Shown here: positions 39,803 through 48,684 of the stretch, piece after piece
How the letters are laid out: every line of letters begins with the position of its first letter
Numbering within the stretch: position 1 is the first letter of the stretch
Assembly: GCA_002304345.1 (NCBI GenBank)
Contig: NEUU01000015.1
Span: 1-64,000, forward strand
DNA length: 64,000 nucleotides
Direction: 5' to 3'
Source of the DNA: Verrucomicrobia bacterium Tous-C9LFEB
Lineage (GTDB): Bacteria; Verrucomicrobiota; Verrucomicrobiia; Methylacidiphilales; UBA1321
The notes under the pieces: generated by a model
What the model was told of the DNA's origin: nothing
Databases searched by the model: none
The model's input: only the letters and a program-made list of their open reading frames with translations
Made by a program: the position numbers and the translations under genes

Positions 39803-40813
39803 ATGGCAGCCGAATCCACATCCTCAATGACTTACCTTCTGACCGGCACCGCGGGCTTCATCGGCTTTCGCGTCGCGGAGCTCCTGCTCGCGGCGGGTCA
39901 TCGCGTCGTCGGTGTCGACAATCTCGCCCCCGCCTACGACCTCCGCATCAAGGACTGGCGGCTCGCCCAGATCAAGAAACACCCAAATTTCACCTACCAC
40001 CACTTCGACATCAGCGACGTCGATTCCGTCACCAGCCTCTTCAAGCAGCAGCAGGCCACCGAAGGTCGCCCCTTCGCCGCCGTGATCAACCTCGCCGCCC
40101 GCGCCGGCGTCCGCGCCTCGATCGAAAACCCCGCCGTCTACGTGCAGACGAACATCACCGGCACGCTGAATTTGTTGAATGCCTGCCGCGACTTCGAGGT
40201 GAAGAAATTCATCCTCTCCTCCACCTCCAGCCTCTACGGCGAAGGCCACCCCGCGCCCTATCTCGAGAGCCTTAACACCGAGCGCATGCTCTCCCCCTAC
40301 GCCGCCACGAAAAAAGCCGCCGAGGTGCTCTGTTACACCTATCATTATCTCTACAAGATCGACATGACGATCTTCCGCTACTTCACCGTCTACGGTCCCG
40401 CCGGTCGCCCCGACATGATGCCCTTCAAGTTCGTCCAGCGCATCACCGAGGGCCGCACGATCCCCGTCTTCGGCGACGGCAAACAATCGCGCGACTTCAC
40501 CTACGTCGACGACATCGCCCGCGGCACGCTCCTCGGCTTGAAACCCGTCGGCTACGAAATCGTCAATCTCGGCTCCGATGAACCCATCATCCTCAGCGAC
40601 GCCATTGCCCTGATGGAAAAACTCATCGGCAAACAAGCCGTCATGGAACGCCTCCCCCGCCACCCCGCCGACGTCGTGGCCACCTGGGCCAACATCGACA
40701 AGGCCAAGTCGCTCCTCGGCTGGAAACCCCAAGTCACTTTCGAGCAAGGCATCCAAAATACCATCGATTGGTATAACGCCAACCGCTCCTGGGCCTCGGA
40801 GATCAATACATGA
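39803..40813 (+). CDS. NAD-dependent sugar-nucleotide epimerase (UDP-glucuronate epimerase-like)
   Basis: A 336-residue extended short-chain dehydrogenase with Rossmann motif LLTGTAGFIGFRVAELLL, the STSSLYG segment with Ser/Thr, catalytic pair YAATKKA, and PRHPADVVATWANIDKAKSLLGWKP near the end. This is the UDP-galacturonate/glucuronate 4-epimerase branch by overall pattern. The start is uncertain: ATG at 39803 has AAGG about 12 nt upstream, while 39794 and 39827 are also in frame. It supplies an activated sugar for surface polysaccharide. Its stop codon lies two bases before a large palindromic element that fills the gap to polA. Confidence 0.88.
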   Translation: MAAESTSSMTYLLTGTAGFIGFRVAELLLAAGHRVVGVDNLAPAYDLRIKDWRLAQIKKHPNFTYHHFDISDVDSVTSLFKQQQATEGRPFAAVINLAARAGVRASIENPAVYVQTNITGTLNLLNACRDFEVKKFILSSTSSLYGEGHPAPYLESLNTERMLSPYAATKKAAEVLCYTYHYLYKIDMTIFRYFTVYGPAGRPDMMPFKFVQRITEGRTIPVFGDGKQSRDFTYVDDIARGTLLGLKPVGYEIVNLGSDEPIILSDAIALMEKLIGKQAVMERLPRHPADVVATWANIDKAKSLLGWKPQVTFEQGIQNTIDWYNANRSWASEINT

Positions 40814-40815
40814 GA

Positions 40816-40978
40816 GGGGCTCTGCCCCCCAAGCCCCCGCTCAATGGGCTGAGCCCCTTGAGAATCCTCAATTTTGCGAATATGTTTTTTCCGCAGCGGA
40901 AAAAACATATTCGCAAGTTGGGGTTCCCAAAGGGAATCATTCCCTTTGGCAGGAGGTTTGGAGGACAGCGTCCTCCAA
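40816..40978. repeat. Modular palindromic element, copy A (five hairpins)
   Basis: It fills the whole gap between the epimerase stop and the polA start. Stems in order: GGGGC/GCCCC, loop TCT (40816-40828); an 11-bp stem with one mismatch, CTCAATGGGCT (40840-40862); a perfect 21-bp stem with a one-base loop (40874-40916); a perfect 11-bp CCAAAGGGAAT stem (40927-40949); and 9-bp TTGGAGGAC/GTCCTCCAA (40958-40978). Other copies keep the pairing but change the bases. The last stem contains the GGAGG nearest the polA ATG. Confidence 0.85.
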
Positions 40979-40979
40979 T

Positions 40980-43859
40980 ATGCTTATGAAGAGACTATTT
41001 TTAGTGGATGGCATGGCGATTGTGTACCGCGCGCATTTTGCGTTTGCGGTGAAGCCCATCATGACCTCGAAAGGGCTCAACACCTCCGCGATCTACGGTT
41101 TTGCCAACACGCTGACCGACCTCATCAAAAACCAGAACCCCACCCACATGGCCGTGGTGTTCGACACCGAAGCGCCCACCCAGCGCCACGTCGACTTCCC
41201 CGAGTACAAAGCCCAGCGCGAAGCCATGCCCGAGGAACTCAGCGCCGCGCTGCCCTATGTGCGACGACTCATCACCGCGATGAACATCCCCGTCATCACG
41301 AAGGACGGGTATGAAGCCGACGACATCATCGGCACCCTCGCCAAGCGCGCCGAGCCCGAGGGCTTCGACACCTTCATGGTCACGCCCGACAAGGACTTCG
41401 GCCAGCTCGTCTCGCCCCACATCTTCATCTACAAACCCGGCCGCATGGGCGACGCGGCGGAAATTCTCGGCGTACCCGAAATCCTCGCCAAGTGGGGCAT
41501 CGAACGCATCGACCAGGTCATCGACATCCTCGGACTCTGGGGCGACGCCTCGGACAACATCCCCGGCGTGCGCGGCATTGGCGAAAAGACCGCGCAAAAA
41601 CTCATCGCGCAATTCGGCAGCATGGAGAACCTCCTCGCCAACACCGCGCAACTCAAGGGCAAGCAAAAGGAATCGCTCGAAGCGAACCGCGAGATGGCGC
41701 TCCTCTCGAAAAAACTCGCCACCATTTTGCTCGACGTCCCCATCGAAGTCGACTGGACCACACTCGAACGCCGCGACTTCGACCACACCGCCGTCGAAGC
41801 GCTCTGCACCGAACTCGAATTCAACTCCCTGCGCAAACGACTGCTCGGCGATGAATTCCGCACCGGCAACGCCGCCACCACCACAGCCACCAGCCCCGCG
41901 GCAGCGGCTGTCGCGGCGGAAAAGAAATTCAGTGGCGAATTCGATTTCGGCGGCACCCCCGGCACCGTCTCCACCAAGACCCCCGCGCCCGAACCGGAAC
42001 TGGAACGCGCCAGCGAAGAGACCGCGCCGCCCATTCTCTACAAGACCATCGCCGACATTCCGCACACCTATCACCTCGCCGCCACGCCCGAGCAACGCGC
42101 CGAACTCGTGGCCGCGCTGGAAAAAGAAAAGTCGTTTTGCTTCGACCTCGAAACCACCTCGCTCGACACCAAGGTCGCCTCCATCGTCGGCATGGCCTTC
42201 TCCTTCGCCGATCACAAGGCATGGTACGTGCCCTTCCCTGCCGACGTCACCGCAGCCGCTGGCATCCTCACCGAATTTCGCGCCCTGCTCGAGAACCCCG
42301 CCATCGAAAAAGTCGGGCACAATTTGAAATACGACATGGGCGTGCTCTACTGGCACGGCTTGCGCGTGCGCGGTCCGCTCTTCGACACCATGCTCGCGCA
42401 TTGCCTGCTCGAGCCCGACCAGCGCCACACCATGGACTACCTCTCGCAGGTGTTCCTCGGCTACGCGCCCATCTCAATCACCAAATTGATCGGCGAGAAA
42501 AAAGGCAAGCAGCTCAACATGCGCGACGTCCCCGTCGAAGCCGTCGCCGAGTACGCCGCCGAGGACGCGGACGTCACCTGGCAACTCCGCTCCCACCTCA
42601 CCCCGCTGCTGAAAGAAAAAGGGCTCGAACGCGTTTTCTACGACATCGAATGCCCGCTCGTCTCCGTCCTCATCGAAGTCGAAGCGCAAGGCGTGCTCAT
42701 CAGTCCGCCCGTGCTCGCGGAATTCTCCTTTGAACTCGAAGGCAAGATCGCCGAGGTCGAAAAACTCATCTACGCCGACGCCGGCACGCCCTTCAATCTC
42801 AACTCGCCCAAGCAACTCGGCGAAGTGCTCTTCGGCAAATTGCAGCTCAACCCCGCCGCGAAGAAAACCAAGACCGGCCAATTCTCCACCGACGAACAAA
42901 CGCTGCAAACCCTCGCCGCCGTCCATCCCATCGTCCAGCGCATCCTCGATTACCGCGAGATGACCAAGCTGAAATCGACCTACGTCGACACCCTGCCCGG
43001 CACCATCTTCGCCCGCACCGGCCGCATCCACACCACCTTTCACCAAGCCCTCACCGCCACCGGTCGGCTCAACTCGCAGGACCCGAACCTGCAGAACATC
43101 CCCGTCCGCACCGAACTCGGCCGCGAGATCCGCAAGGCGTTCGTCGCGCCCGAGGGCGACTTCTCCCTCCTCTCAGCGGACTATTCGCAAATCGAACTCC
43201 GCATCATCGCCGCCCTCAGCGAAGATCCCGGCCTGCTCGAAGCCTTCCAATCCGGCGAAGACATTCACCGCGCCACCGCCGCCAAAGTCTACGGCGTCCC
43301 GCTCGCCGACGTGACAAGCGACATGCGTCGCAAAGCCAAGATGGTCAACTTCGGCATCATCTACGGCATCTCCGCCTTCGGCCTCGCGCAACGCCTCGCC
43401 ATCCCGCGCAAGGAAGCCGCCGAGATCATCGAGTCCTACTTCAAGCAATACCCCGGCGTGAAGGACTACATGAACCGCACCATCGCGTTCGCCCGCGAAA
43501 ACGGCTACGTGGAAACCGTCACCGGCCGTCGCCGCACCCTGCGCGACATCACCTCCGCCAACGCCAACGTGCGCGGTGGTGCGGAACGCAACGCCATCAA
43601 TTCTCCGATCCAAGGCACCGCCGCCGACATGATCAAGATCGCCATGATCCGCGTCCAGCAAGCGCTCAACGCCGGGAATTACCAGACGCGCATGATCCTG
43701 CAGGTGCACGATGAACTCCTCTTCGACCTCTACAATCCCGAGAAGGACATCATTCTGCCCCTCGTCGAAGAAAAGATGAAAACCGCCATCCCCACCCTCC
43801 GCGTCCCCATCGTCGTGGAAATGGGCCTCGGCCAAAACTGGCTCGACGCCCACTCCTAG
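40980..43859 (+). CDS. polA: DNA polymerase I
   Basis: A 959-residue three-domain enzyme. The N-terminal 5'-3' nuclease (FLVDGMAIVYRAHFAF, EADDIIGTLA) is followed by a 3'-5' exonuclease with intact Asp/Glu motif FDLETTSLDT. The polymerase has motif A LLSADYSQIELR, the KMVNFGIIYGISAFGL finger helix, and motif C LQVHDELLFD. An Ala/Thr-rich linker of about 60 residues separates the nuclease domains. The ATG at 40980 is used; one at 40986 is also possible. The only ribosome-like GGAGG lies inside the final hairpin of the upstream palindromic element, so translation could be structure-sensitive. Required for Okazaki-fragment maturation and repair. Confidence 0.95.
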   Translation: MLMKRLFLVDGMAIVYRAHFAFAVKPIMTSKGLNTSAIYGFANTLTDLIKNQNPTHMAVVFDTEAPTQRHVDFPEYKAQREAMPEELSAALPYVRRLITAMNIPVITKDGYEADDIIGTLAKRAEPEGFDTFMVTPDKDFGQLVSPHIFIYKPGRMGDAAEILGVPEILAKWGIERIDQVIDILGLWGDASDNIPGVRGIGEKTAQKLIAQFGSMENLLANTAQLKGKQKESLEANREMALLSKKLATILLDVPIEVDWTTLERRDFDHTAVEALCTELEFNSLRKRLLGDEFRTGNAATTTATSPAAAAVAAEKKFSGEFDFGGTPGTVSTKTPAPEPELERASEETAPPILYKTIADIPHTYHLAATPEQRAELVAALEKEKSFCFDLETTSLDTKVASIVGMAFSFADHKAWYVPFPADVTAAAGILTEFRALLENPAIEKVGHNLKYDMGVLYWHGLRVRGPLFDTMLAHCLLEPDQRHTMDYLSQVFLGYAPISITKLIGEKKGKQLNMRDVPVEAVAEYAAEDADVTWQLRSHLTPLLKEKGLERVFYDIECPLVSVLIEVEAQGVLISPPVLAEFSFELEGKIAEVEKLIYADAGTPFNLNSPKQLGEVLFGKLQLNPAAKKTKTGQFSTDEQTLQTLAAVHPIVQRILDYREMTKLKSTYVDTLPGTIFARTGRIHTTFHQALTATGRLNSQDPNLQNIPVRTELGREIRKAFVAPEGDFSLLSADYSQIELRIIAALSEDPGLLEAFQSGEDIHRATAAKVYGVPLADVTSDMRRKAKMVNFGIIYGISAFGLAQRLAIPRKEAAEIIESYFKQYPGVKDYMNRTIAFARENGYVETVTGRRRTLRDITSANANVRGGAERNAINSPIQGTAADMIKIAMIRVQQALNAGNYQTRMILQVHDELLFDLYNPEKDIILPLVEEKMKTAIPTLRVPIVVEMGLGQNWLDAHS

Positions 43860-43874
43860 CGGAGGGCTGTAGCT

Positions 43875-43919
43875 GGCGGCACACAGTGCCGCCGCTTGTT
43901 GGATGCAACGTTACGTTGC
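43875..43919. terminator. Two hairpins after polA
   Basis: GGCGGCAC/GTGCCGCC with loop ACA (43875-43893), then GCAACGT/ACGTTGC with a one-base loop (43905-43919). The first shares the GCAC-ACA-GTGC core with the repeat at 63431-63480. No run of T follows, so the terminator call is tentative. The gap 43860-44126 has no gene; a related single arm of the 29471 repeat lies at 43978-44011. Confidence 0.45.
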
Positions 43920-43977
43920 CCAGCGTGACGCCGGACCCACGAGCGCTTCGCTATGAATAGAGATTGCTTTTCCAACC

Positions 43978-44011
43978 CGTCATCCGGAACTGAGCTTGTC
44001 GAAGGATCAGT
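43978..44011. repeat. Partial copy of the 29471-29601 repeat arm
   Basis: It reads CCGTCATCC, five unrelated bases, then TGAGCTTGTCGAAGGATCAG. This matches the right arm at 29571-29601 apart from that short insertion. Only one arm is present here, so it cannot form the long hairpin. Confidence 0.6.
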
Positions 44012-44126
44012 ACGCATGACCGAAGGACAGGGAAACTATCTCGGAACCATTCCGAAAAAAACGGCGTCCATCTGCGTAATCTGCGGACTTCCCCTCATCA
44101 AAAGACGAGAACGGACCGCTGTGCTC

Positions 44127-44735
44127 TTACTCTGTGAGTTCGACGTTCCAGTAGGCGAGATCGAGGAAATGCTTCCACGATTCATCGGCGGGTCGCGAGA
44201 AATGGATTTGCAGCAATGGTCGCCACTTCGGACGCTTCGGTTTCTTCAGCAGCTTCAGGCCTGCCTCCGACGGCGTGCGGTTGCCCTTGTTGCTATTGCA
44301 CTTGATGCAGGAGCAAACGATGTTCTCCCAACTCGTTTCGCCGCCGCGATCGCGCGGCACGACGTGGTCGAGATTCAGGTCCTTGCGGTCGAACTTCTGC
44401 CCGCAGTACTGGCAGGTGTTGTTGTCCCGCTCAAAGATATTGTGCCGCGTGAATTTGACTTCCTTCTTCGGCATCCGCTCGAAGAACATCAGGAGGATCA
44501 CCTTCGGCACGCGGATTTTGAAAGAGATGGTATGGACCACGTCATCGCCTTTGTAATTGCGCGAGACATCGTGCCATTGATCGAAAGTCATCGTCTGGAA
44601 GCTGCCGCTGGAGGCGTCGACGACGTGGGCGTGCCCTTGGTATAGCAGCATAAACGCTCTTTTGACGGAGCAAATATTCACTGCCTGCCAGAGCCGGTTC
44701 AAGACCAGCACATTCTGACTGAGAGTTTCCTCCAT
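44127..44735 (-). CDS. HNH endonuclease-family protein
   Basis: A 202-residue protein. The ATG at 44735 has AGGTGA about 6 nt upstream. An N-terminal region (VLVLNRLWQAVNICSVKRAFML) precedes an HNH domain with CQYCGQKF, LDHVVPRDRGG and CIKCNSNKGNRTP. It has the paired Cys zinc site and the His-Asn/His active site of the McrA/RRXRR-like group. Such genes are common single-copy neighbours in Verrucomicrobiota and cyanobacteria, with no known role, and are not clearly defence genes. It is convergent with polA and divergent from the TPR gene. Confidence 0.85.
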   Translation of the reverse strand: MEETLSQNVLVLNRLWQAVNICSVKRAFMLLYQGHAHVVDASSGSFQTMTFDQWHDVSRNYKGDDVVHTISFKIRVPKVILLMFFERMPKKEVKFTRHNIFERDNNTCQYCGQKFDRKDLNLDHVVPRDRGGETSWENIVCSCIKCNSNKGNRTPSEAGLKLLKKPKRPKWRPLLQIHFSRPADESWKHFLDLAYWNVELTE

Positions 44736-44939
44736 AAGTTCACCTACCCGTGGGTTGGTACGAACGTAAAGAGCAAATATCATAGTGACGGCACCTTGTC
44801 AATGAGGCGGCGGGTTTGGTGCGTGACGAAAAGGTGAACATTTTGGCCTCAGTTGGCGTCTAACGCTTTTGATATAAATACGACACAGTGATTGTCGTGT
44901 TTGACTTTTTACCACTAAAACCGTTAATTTCTCCCCCGC

Positions 44940-46826
44940 ATGTCTAAATCGCTGCTCATGCCGCTCCTCGCCCTTTTCTGGGTTGTGGGCGCTGCGTCCC
45001 TTTCGCCTGTTCACGCCGGACCACAGGAAGACTATCTCCAGATTTATCTTTTGATCCAGGAAGCTGAAAAACTGGAGTCCGACGGCCAGGCCGCCTCCGC
45101 CGCCGCGCGCTACGATGAAGCGCAGAAGCGCCTGCAGCAACTTCCCGAGGGTTGGGAAGAAGGCATCGTCAAATACCGCATCAAGTATTGCCGCGATAAA
45201 ATCGCCAAGTTGAAGGACGCGAAGGATGCCAATCCCGGAGCGACACCGCCCCCCGCTCCCGCGCCGTCCACCCCCACCACGCGCGAGACGCCGCCGTCTT
45301 CGCCCTCGCAAATTTCTCCTCCCAGCAGCGAGGAAATCAACAAGCTCAAGGACGAGATCGGTCGCTTGAAGCAGGAACTGGCCTCGACGAAGCAACAGCT
45401 GACGAGCGCCCTCGACGAAGCGAAGGATCTCCGCACGAAACTGGAATCGGCCCAGCAACAGCTCGCGGCCGCGAAGAGCCAGAACACCGAGCAGAAGATG
45501 GCCGACCTGCTTTCGGAAAACGCCTCGCTCAAGGACAAGCTCACGAAGGCCGAGGCGCAGGTGAAGACGCTGCAGACCGGCGGCACCGATGGCGAGACGA
45601 GCGTGCCGATGTTGCAGGCGCAGTTGAAGAAGGTGCAGGGCCTTCTCGCCGCCCAGCAGGAAGCGAACGCCGCCTTCGAGAAGACGACCTCCGATTTGAA
45701 GCAGCAACTTGAGGCCGCGCAAAAGAGTTTGGCCGAAGCGCGCCAGCAGATCGCTTCCGCGCAGAACCCGGACGCCTACCGTCGTGAGAATGAAATCCTC
45801 CGCGGCATCATCACCCGTCAGTTGCAGGAACAGGCCCGCCGCGACGTGGCCAAGAAGATTGCGCAGGAACAGCTCGACAGCCTGAAGATCAATTCCGAAA
45901 TGTTGCGTCAGCAAATCGATATTCTCGGTTCACCCGTCGTTGTCCTCAGCGAAGAAGAGCGCGCGCTGTTGCTCAAGCCCAACGCCGATCTCAATAACGG
46001 CAACACGGTCACCGCCCCGCTCACGCCGCCGCCCTCGAAGACAGTCACCGTCACCACGACGACGAGCTCCGCTCCGGCCGCGCCCGCTCCGGCGCCGACT
46101 CCCGCCGCCCCGGAACCGGCTCCGTCCGTGGCCACCGCGCCTGCGCCGGAAACCCCCGGCACGACCCCTCCCGCGACGATCCCGAACGCCTCGGAGCAAT
46201 TCGCGCCCGCCCCCGCTCCCGGCACGACCACCGCACCGGAATCGGATGATTTCCGCAGCAAGCCGCGCATTCCGAACGATATTCGCGCGCTCGCCCAGCA
46301 GGCCAGCGATCTGTTCGCGCAAAAGCGTTATGATGACGCCGCCGCCGTTTACCAGAAGATGATCGAGAAGTATCCCGAGAGTCTCTACGCGTGGTCGAAT
46401 CTCGGCGTGGTCCGCTTCCAGCAGCAGAACTTCCCGGAGGCGCAAAAGGCGCTCCAACAGGCCGTGCGGCTCTCACCGACGGACGCGTTCTCGCATTCGA
46501 TCCTCGGCATTGTGTATTACTCGCTCGGCAAATATGACGACGCGGTCAGCACGTTGACCCGCGCGAAGGCGCTGGAACCGAACGATGCGAAGACGCACAA
46601 TTACCTCGGTATCGCGTGCTCGCAAAAGGGTTGGCAGGAAGCCGCCGAACAGGAGCTGCGCAAGGCGATTGAAATCGATCCGCAATATGGCGATGCGCAT
46701 TTCAATCTCGCTGTGATCTACGCCACGCAAAAACCCCCGGCCAAGGAACTCGCCCGCCGCCACTATAAGCTCGCGCAGGACCTCGGTATTCCCAAAGATC
46801 CCCAGCTGGAGAAATTACTGCAATAA
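44940..46826 (+). CDS. Exported coiled-coil and TPR protein
   Basis: A 628-residue protein with signal peptide MSKSLLMPLLALFWVVGA ending near SPVHAG. A short helical region is followed by a coiled coil (about 120-300: KLKDEIGRLKQELASTKQQL, heptads throughout) and a Pro/Ala-rich linker (about 350-440). At least three tetratricopeptide repeats lie at about 460-610 (WSNLGVVRFQQQNFPEAQKAL, HSILGIVYYSLGKYDDAV, HNYLGIACSQKGWQEAA). It probably scaffolds proteins in the periplasm. The stop is followed after four bases by copy B of the palindromic element, then lspA. Function is not known. Confidence 0.82.
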   Translation: MSKSLLMPLLALFWVVGAASLSPVHAGPQEDYLQIYLLIQEAEKLESDGQAASAAARYDEAQKRLQQLPEGWEEGIVKYRIKYCRDKIAKLKDAKDANPGATPPPAPAPSTPTTRETPPSSPSQISPPSSEEINKLKDEIGRLKQELASTKQQLTSALDEAKDLRTKLESAQQQLAAAKSQNTEQKMADLLSENASLKDKLTKAEAQVKTLQTGGTDGETSVPMLQAQLKKVQGLLAAQQEANAAFEKTTSDLKQQLEAAQKSLAEARQQIASAQNPDAYRRENEILRGIITRQLQEQARRDVAKKIAQEQLDSLKINSEMLRQQIDILGSPVVVLSEEERALLLKPNADLNNGNTVTAPLTPPPSKTVTVTTTTSSAPAAPAPAPTPAAPEPAPSVATAPAPETPGTTPPATIPNASEQFAPAPAPGTTTAPESDDFRSKPRIPNDIRALAQQASDLFAQKRYDDAAAVYQKMIEKYPESLYAWSNLGVVRFQQQNFPEAQKALQQAVRLSPTDAFSHSILGIVYYSLGKYDDAVSTLTRAKALEPNDAKTHNYLGIACSQKGWQEAAEQELRKAIEIDPQYGDAHFNLAVIYATQKPPAKELARRHYKLAQDLGIPKDPQLEKLLQ

Positions 46827-46830
46827 TCTT

Positions 46831-46990
46831 GGGGGCTCTGCCCCCAGCCCCCCGCTCAAGGAAATGATTTCCTTGAGAATCCTCACTTTTGCGTTTTGGT
46901 TTTTTCCGCTGCGGAAAAAACCAAAACGCAAGTTGGGGTTCCCAGGGTATCATACCCTGGGCAGGAGGTGTGGAGGACAGCGTCCTCCAC
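46831..46990. repeat. Modular palindromic element, copy B (five hairpins)
   Basis: Same order as copy A. GGGGGC/GCCCCC, loop TCT (46831-46845); perfect 11-bp CTCAAGGAAAT stem (46855-46877); perfect 21-bp stem (46889-46931); perfect 10-bp CCCAGGGTAT stem (46941-46961); 9-bp GTGGAGGAC/GTCCTCCAC (46970-46990). Every stem except the first differs in sequence from copy A, yet both strands changed together. It starts four bases after the TPR stop and ends 17 nt before lspA. Confidence 0.85.
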
Positions 46991-47007
46991 AAGGAAGCTT
47001 TACCATC

Positions 47008-47484
47008 ATGCGACCGACACGACTTTTTTGGCTGCTGACGATTCTGCTGCTGGCTCTCGATCAGGGCAGCAAGGAATGGGTGCAGCGCATCCTGCCCCGG
47101 TATGATTCGGTTGTGGTGATTCCCCATGTTTTTCATCTCACCTATGTCCGCAATACCGGCGTTGCGTTTGGCATGATGGCCGGGAAAAACTATTGGCTTG
47201 CGGGGTTCACCTTGGTCGTGCTCGCGGTCGGTTTCTGGTGGGCGCGACAGCTCGATTGGAAACGGCGCGAGACCAACATTCTCGCGGCAATGTTACTGGC
47301 GGGCGCGATCGGCAATCTGATTGACCGGTTGCGGTACGGGTACGTCGTCGACTTCTTCGATTTCAGCCGCGTTTATTACCCGTGGGTTTTCAACGTGGCC
47401 GATAGCTGCATCACCTTGAGTCTGGTGTGGATTATTTTCCGGCAGCTTTTCCCCGCCAAGGAAGTCGCTTCTCAACAAGGTTGA
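47008..47484 (+). CDS. lspA: Lipoprotein signal peptidase (signal peptidase II)
   Basis: A 158-residue four-helix membrane aspartic peptidase. Family motifs are LALDQGSKEWV, YVRNTGVAFGM, AGAIGNLIDRLRYGYVVDFFDF with the first catalytic Asp region, and VFNVADSCI with the second catalytic Asp. It removes signal peptides from prolipoproteins in the inner membrane. The ATG at 47008 follows AAGGAAG, about 10 nt upstream. An upstream in-frame start would read through the palindromic element and is rejected. Confidence 0.93.
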   Translation: MRPTRLFWLLTILLLALDQGSKEWVQRILPRYDSVVVIPHVFHLTYVRNTGVAFGMMAGKNYWLAGFTLVVLAVGFWWARQLDWKRRETNILAAMLLAGAIGNLIDRLRYGYVVDFFDFSRVYYPWVFNVADSCITLSLVWIIFRQLFPAKEVASQQG

Positions 47485-47488
47485 TCTG

Positions 47489-48595
47489 ATGAGCCCGAGC
47501 CACTTTCTCCTCTCCTTGGTGATCGGGCTTGCGTCGTTGATTTCGGTTCCGGCCCAGACGACGTCCGATGCACCCGTGAAAATCGGCGCGTACTATTTCG
47601 ACGGCTGGACCGGCAAAACGTTTCACATCACCGAGCGGCTCAAGACCGAGTTCGCCAATCGCGAGCCCGTCTGGGGGTGGAAGGATGACACGGTCGAAAT
47701 CATGGAGCAGCAGATCGATCTCGCTGCGAAGGGCGGGCTCTCCTTCTGGTCCTTCTGCTGGTACTGGTCCGAAGCGGGCGGTCACGACACCGATCCGCAC
47801 AACGCCGCGCTCGGGCTTTATCTACAGGCGAAGAATCGCTCGCAGATGCAATTCTGTCTGCTCGTGGCCAATCACAAAGGCTATCGCATCGGACCGAAAG
47901 ATTGGCCGGAGTTGACCAAGCGCTGGATGACGCTCTTCAAGGAACCAACCCATCTCACCGTGGATGGCAAACCGCTGATCATCATTTTTTCGCCCAAAGA
48001 ACTGCTCACCGCCTTCGGCACACCCGAGGCCGTGAAAGCGGCGCTCGATCAACTCCGCGCCGACGCGAAAGCGGCTGGGCTTCCCGGTGTTTCCGTTGCC
48101 GCGTGCGCGTTGCCCGGTCCGCTCTACGGATGGGACCCCATCGCGCCCTACATCGCGTGCGGTTACGATCTGTTCACTGGTTACAACTACAGTGGTGCGG
48201 GCAAGAAGGTCGCCAACAGCATCGAGCAACCGTTCGCGAACATGATTCCCGGTCACGAGGAAATCTGGAAATCATTCGCCGAGCGCGTGGCGCTTCCGTA
48301 TGTGCCCTTGGTCACCACCGGCTGGGACAAGCGCCCGTGGGAAGCGCTCGATCTGCCCGCTGCCAAACAATCCCGCGTCTATCCCGACCGTTCCCCCGCC
48401 TTGGTCGAGGAGATGATCCGCAAAGCGATCCAGTGGGTGCGCGCAAATCCAACGCACGCGACTGCCGAGAAGCTCATCCTCCTCTACGCCTGGAACGAGA
48501 ACGGCGAGGGCGGCTATCTTACCCCGACGAAAGCCGAAGGGTCGGCCTATCTCGACACGGTGCTGAAAGCGCAGCAGCCCGTTACCGCGCCGTAG
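47489..48595 (+). CDS. Secreted WbsX/GH99-like carbohydrate-active protein
   Basis: A 368-residue protein with signal peptide (FLLSLVIGLASLISVPAQ). A WbsX-like/GH99-related TIM barrel follows: IGAYYFDGWTGKTFH, GLSFWSFCWYW, LLVANHKGYRIG, GKPLIIIFSPKELL and LLYAWNENGEGGYLTPT. The WNENGEGG end is typical of the Glyco_tran_WbsX family, linked to glycan processing. Acidic residues in WNENGEG are possible catalytic residues by analogy. It starts 5 nt after lspA and is probably in the same transcript. Substrate unknown. Confidence 0.8.
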   Translation: MSPSHFLLSLVIGLASLISVPAQTTSDAPVKIGAYYFDGWTGKTFHITERLKTEFANREPVWGWKDDTVEIMEQQIDLAAKGGLSFWSFCWYWSEAGGHDTDPHNAALGLYLQAKNRSQMQFCLLVANHKGYRIGPKDWPELTKRWMTLFKEPTHLTVDGKPLIIIFSPKELLTAFGTPEAVKAALDQLRADAKAAGLPGVSVAACALPGPLYGWDPIAPYIACGYDLFTGYNYSGAGKKVANSIEQPFANMIPGHEEIWKSFAERVALPYVPLVTTGWDKRPWEALDLPAAKQSRVYPDRSPALVEEMIRKAIQWVRANPTHATAEKLILLYAWNENGEGGYLTPTKAEGSAYLDTVLKAQQPVTAP

Positions 48596-48684
48596 GAACC
48601 AGTTCCAACTCGTCCCGCGCAGCAAGGTTGCCGCCGCCTGCGATTCTGCTAGGCTGACTCTTTAATCCTTTTGCTGCCACGACC

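Noticed and set aside
41001..42428. Minus-strand frame of 475 codons over polA
   Set aside because: Gly/Glu-rich shadow of polA, without domain motifs.
44940..48595. TPR protein, lspA and WbsX genes as one secretion system
   Set aside because: They are co-oriented, but the TPR gene is separated from lspA by a palindromic element, and the functions (scaffold, lipoprotein peptidase, glycan enzyme) show no specific link.
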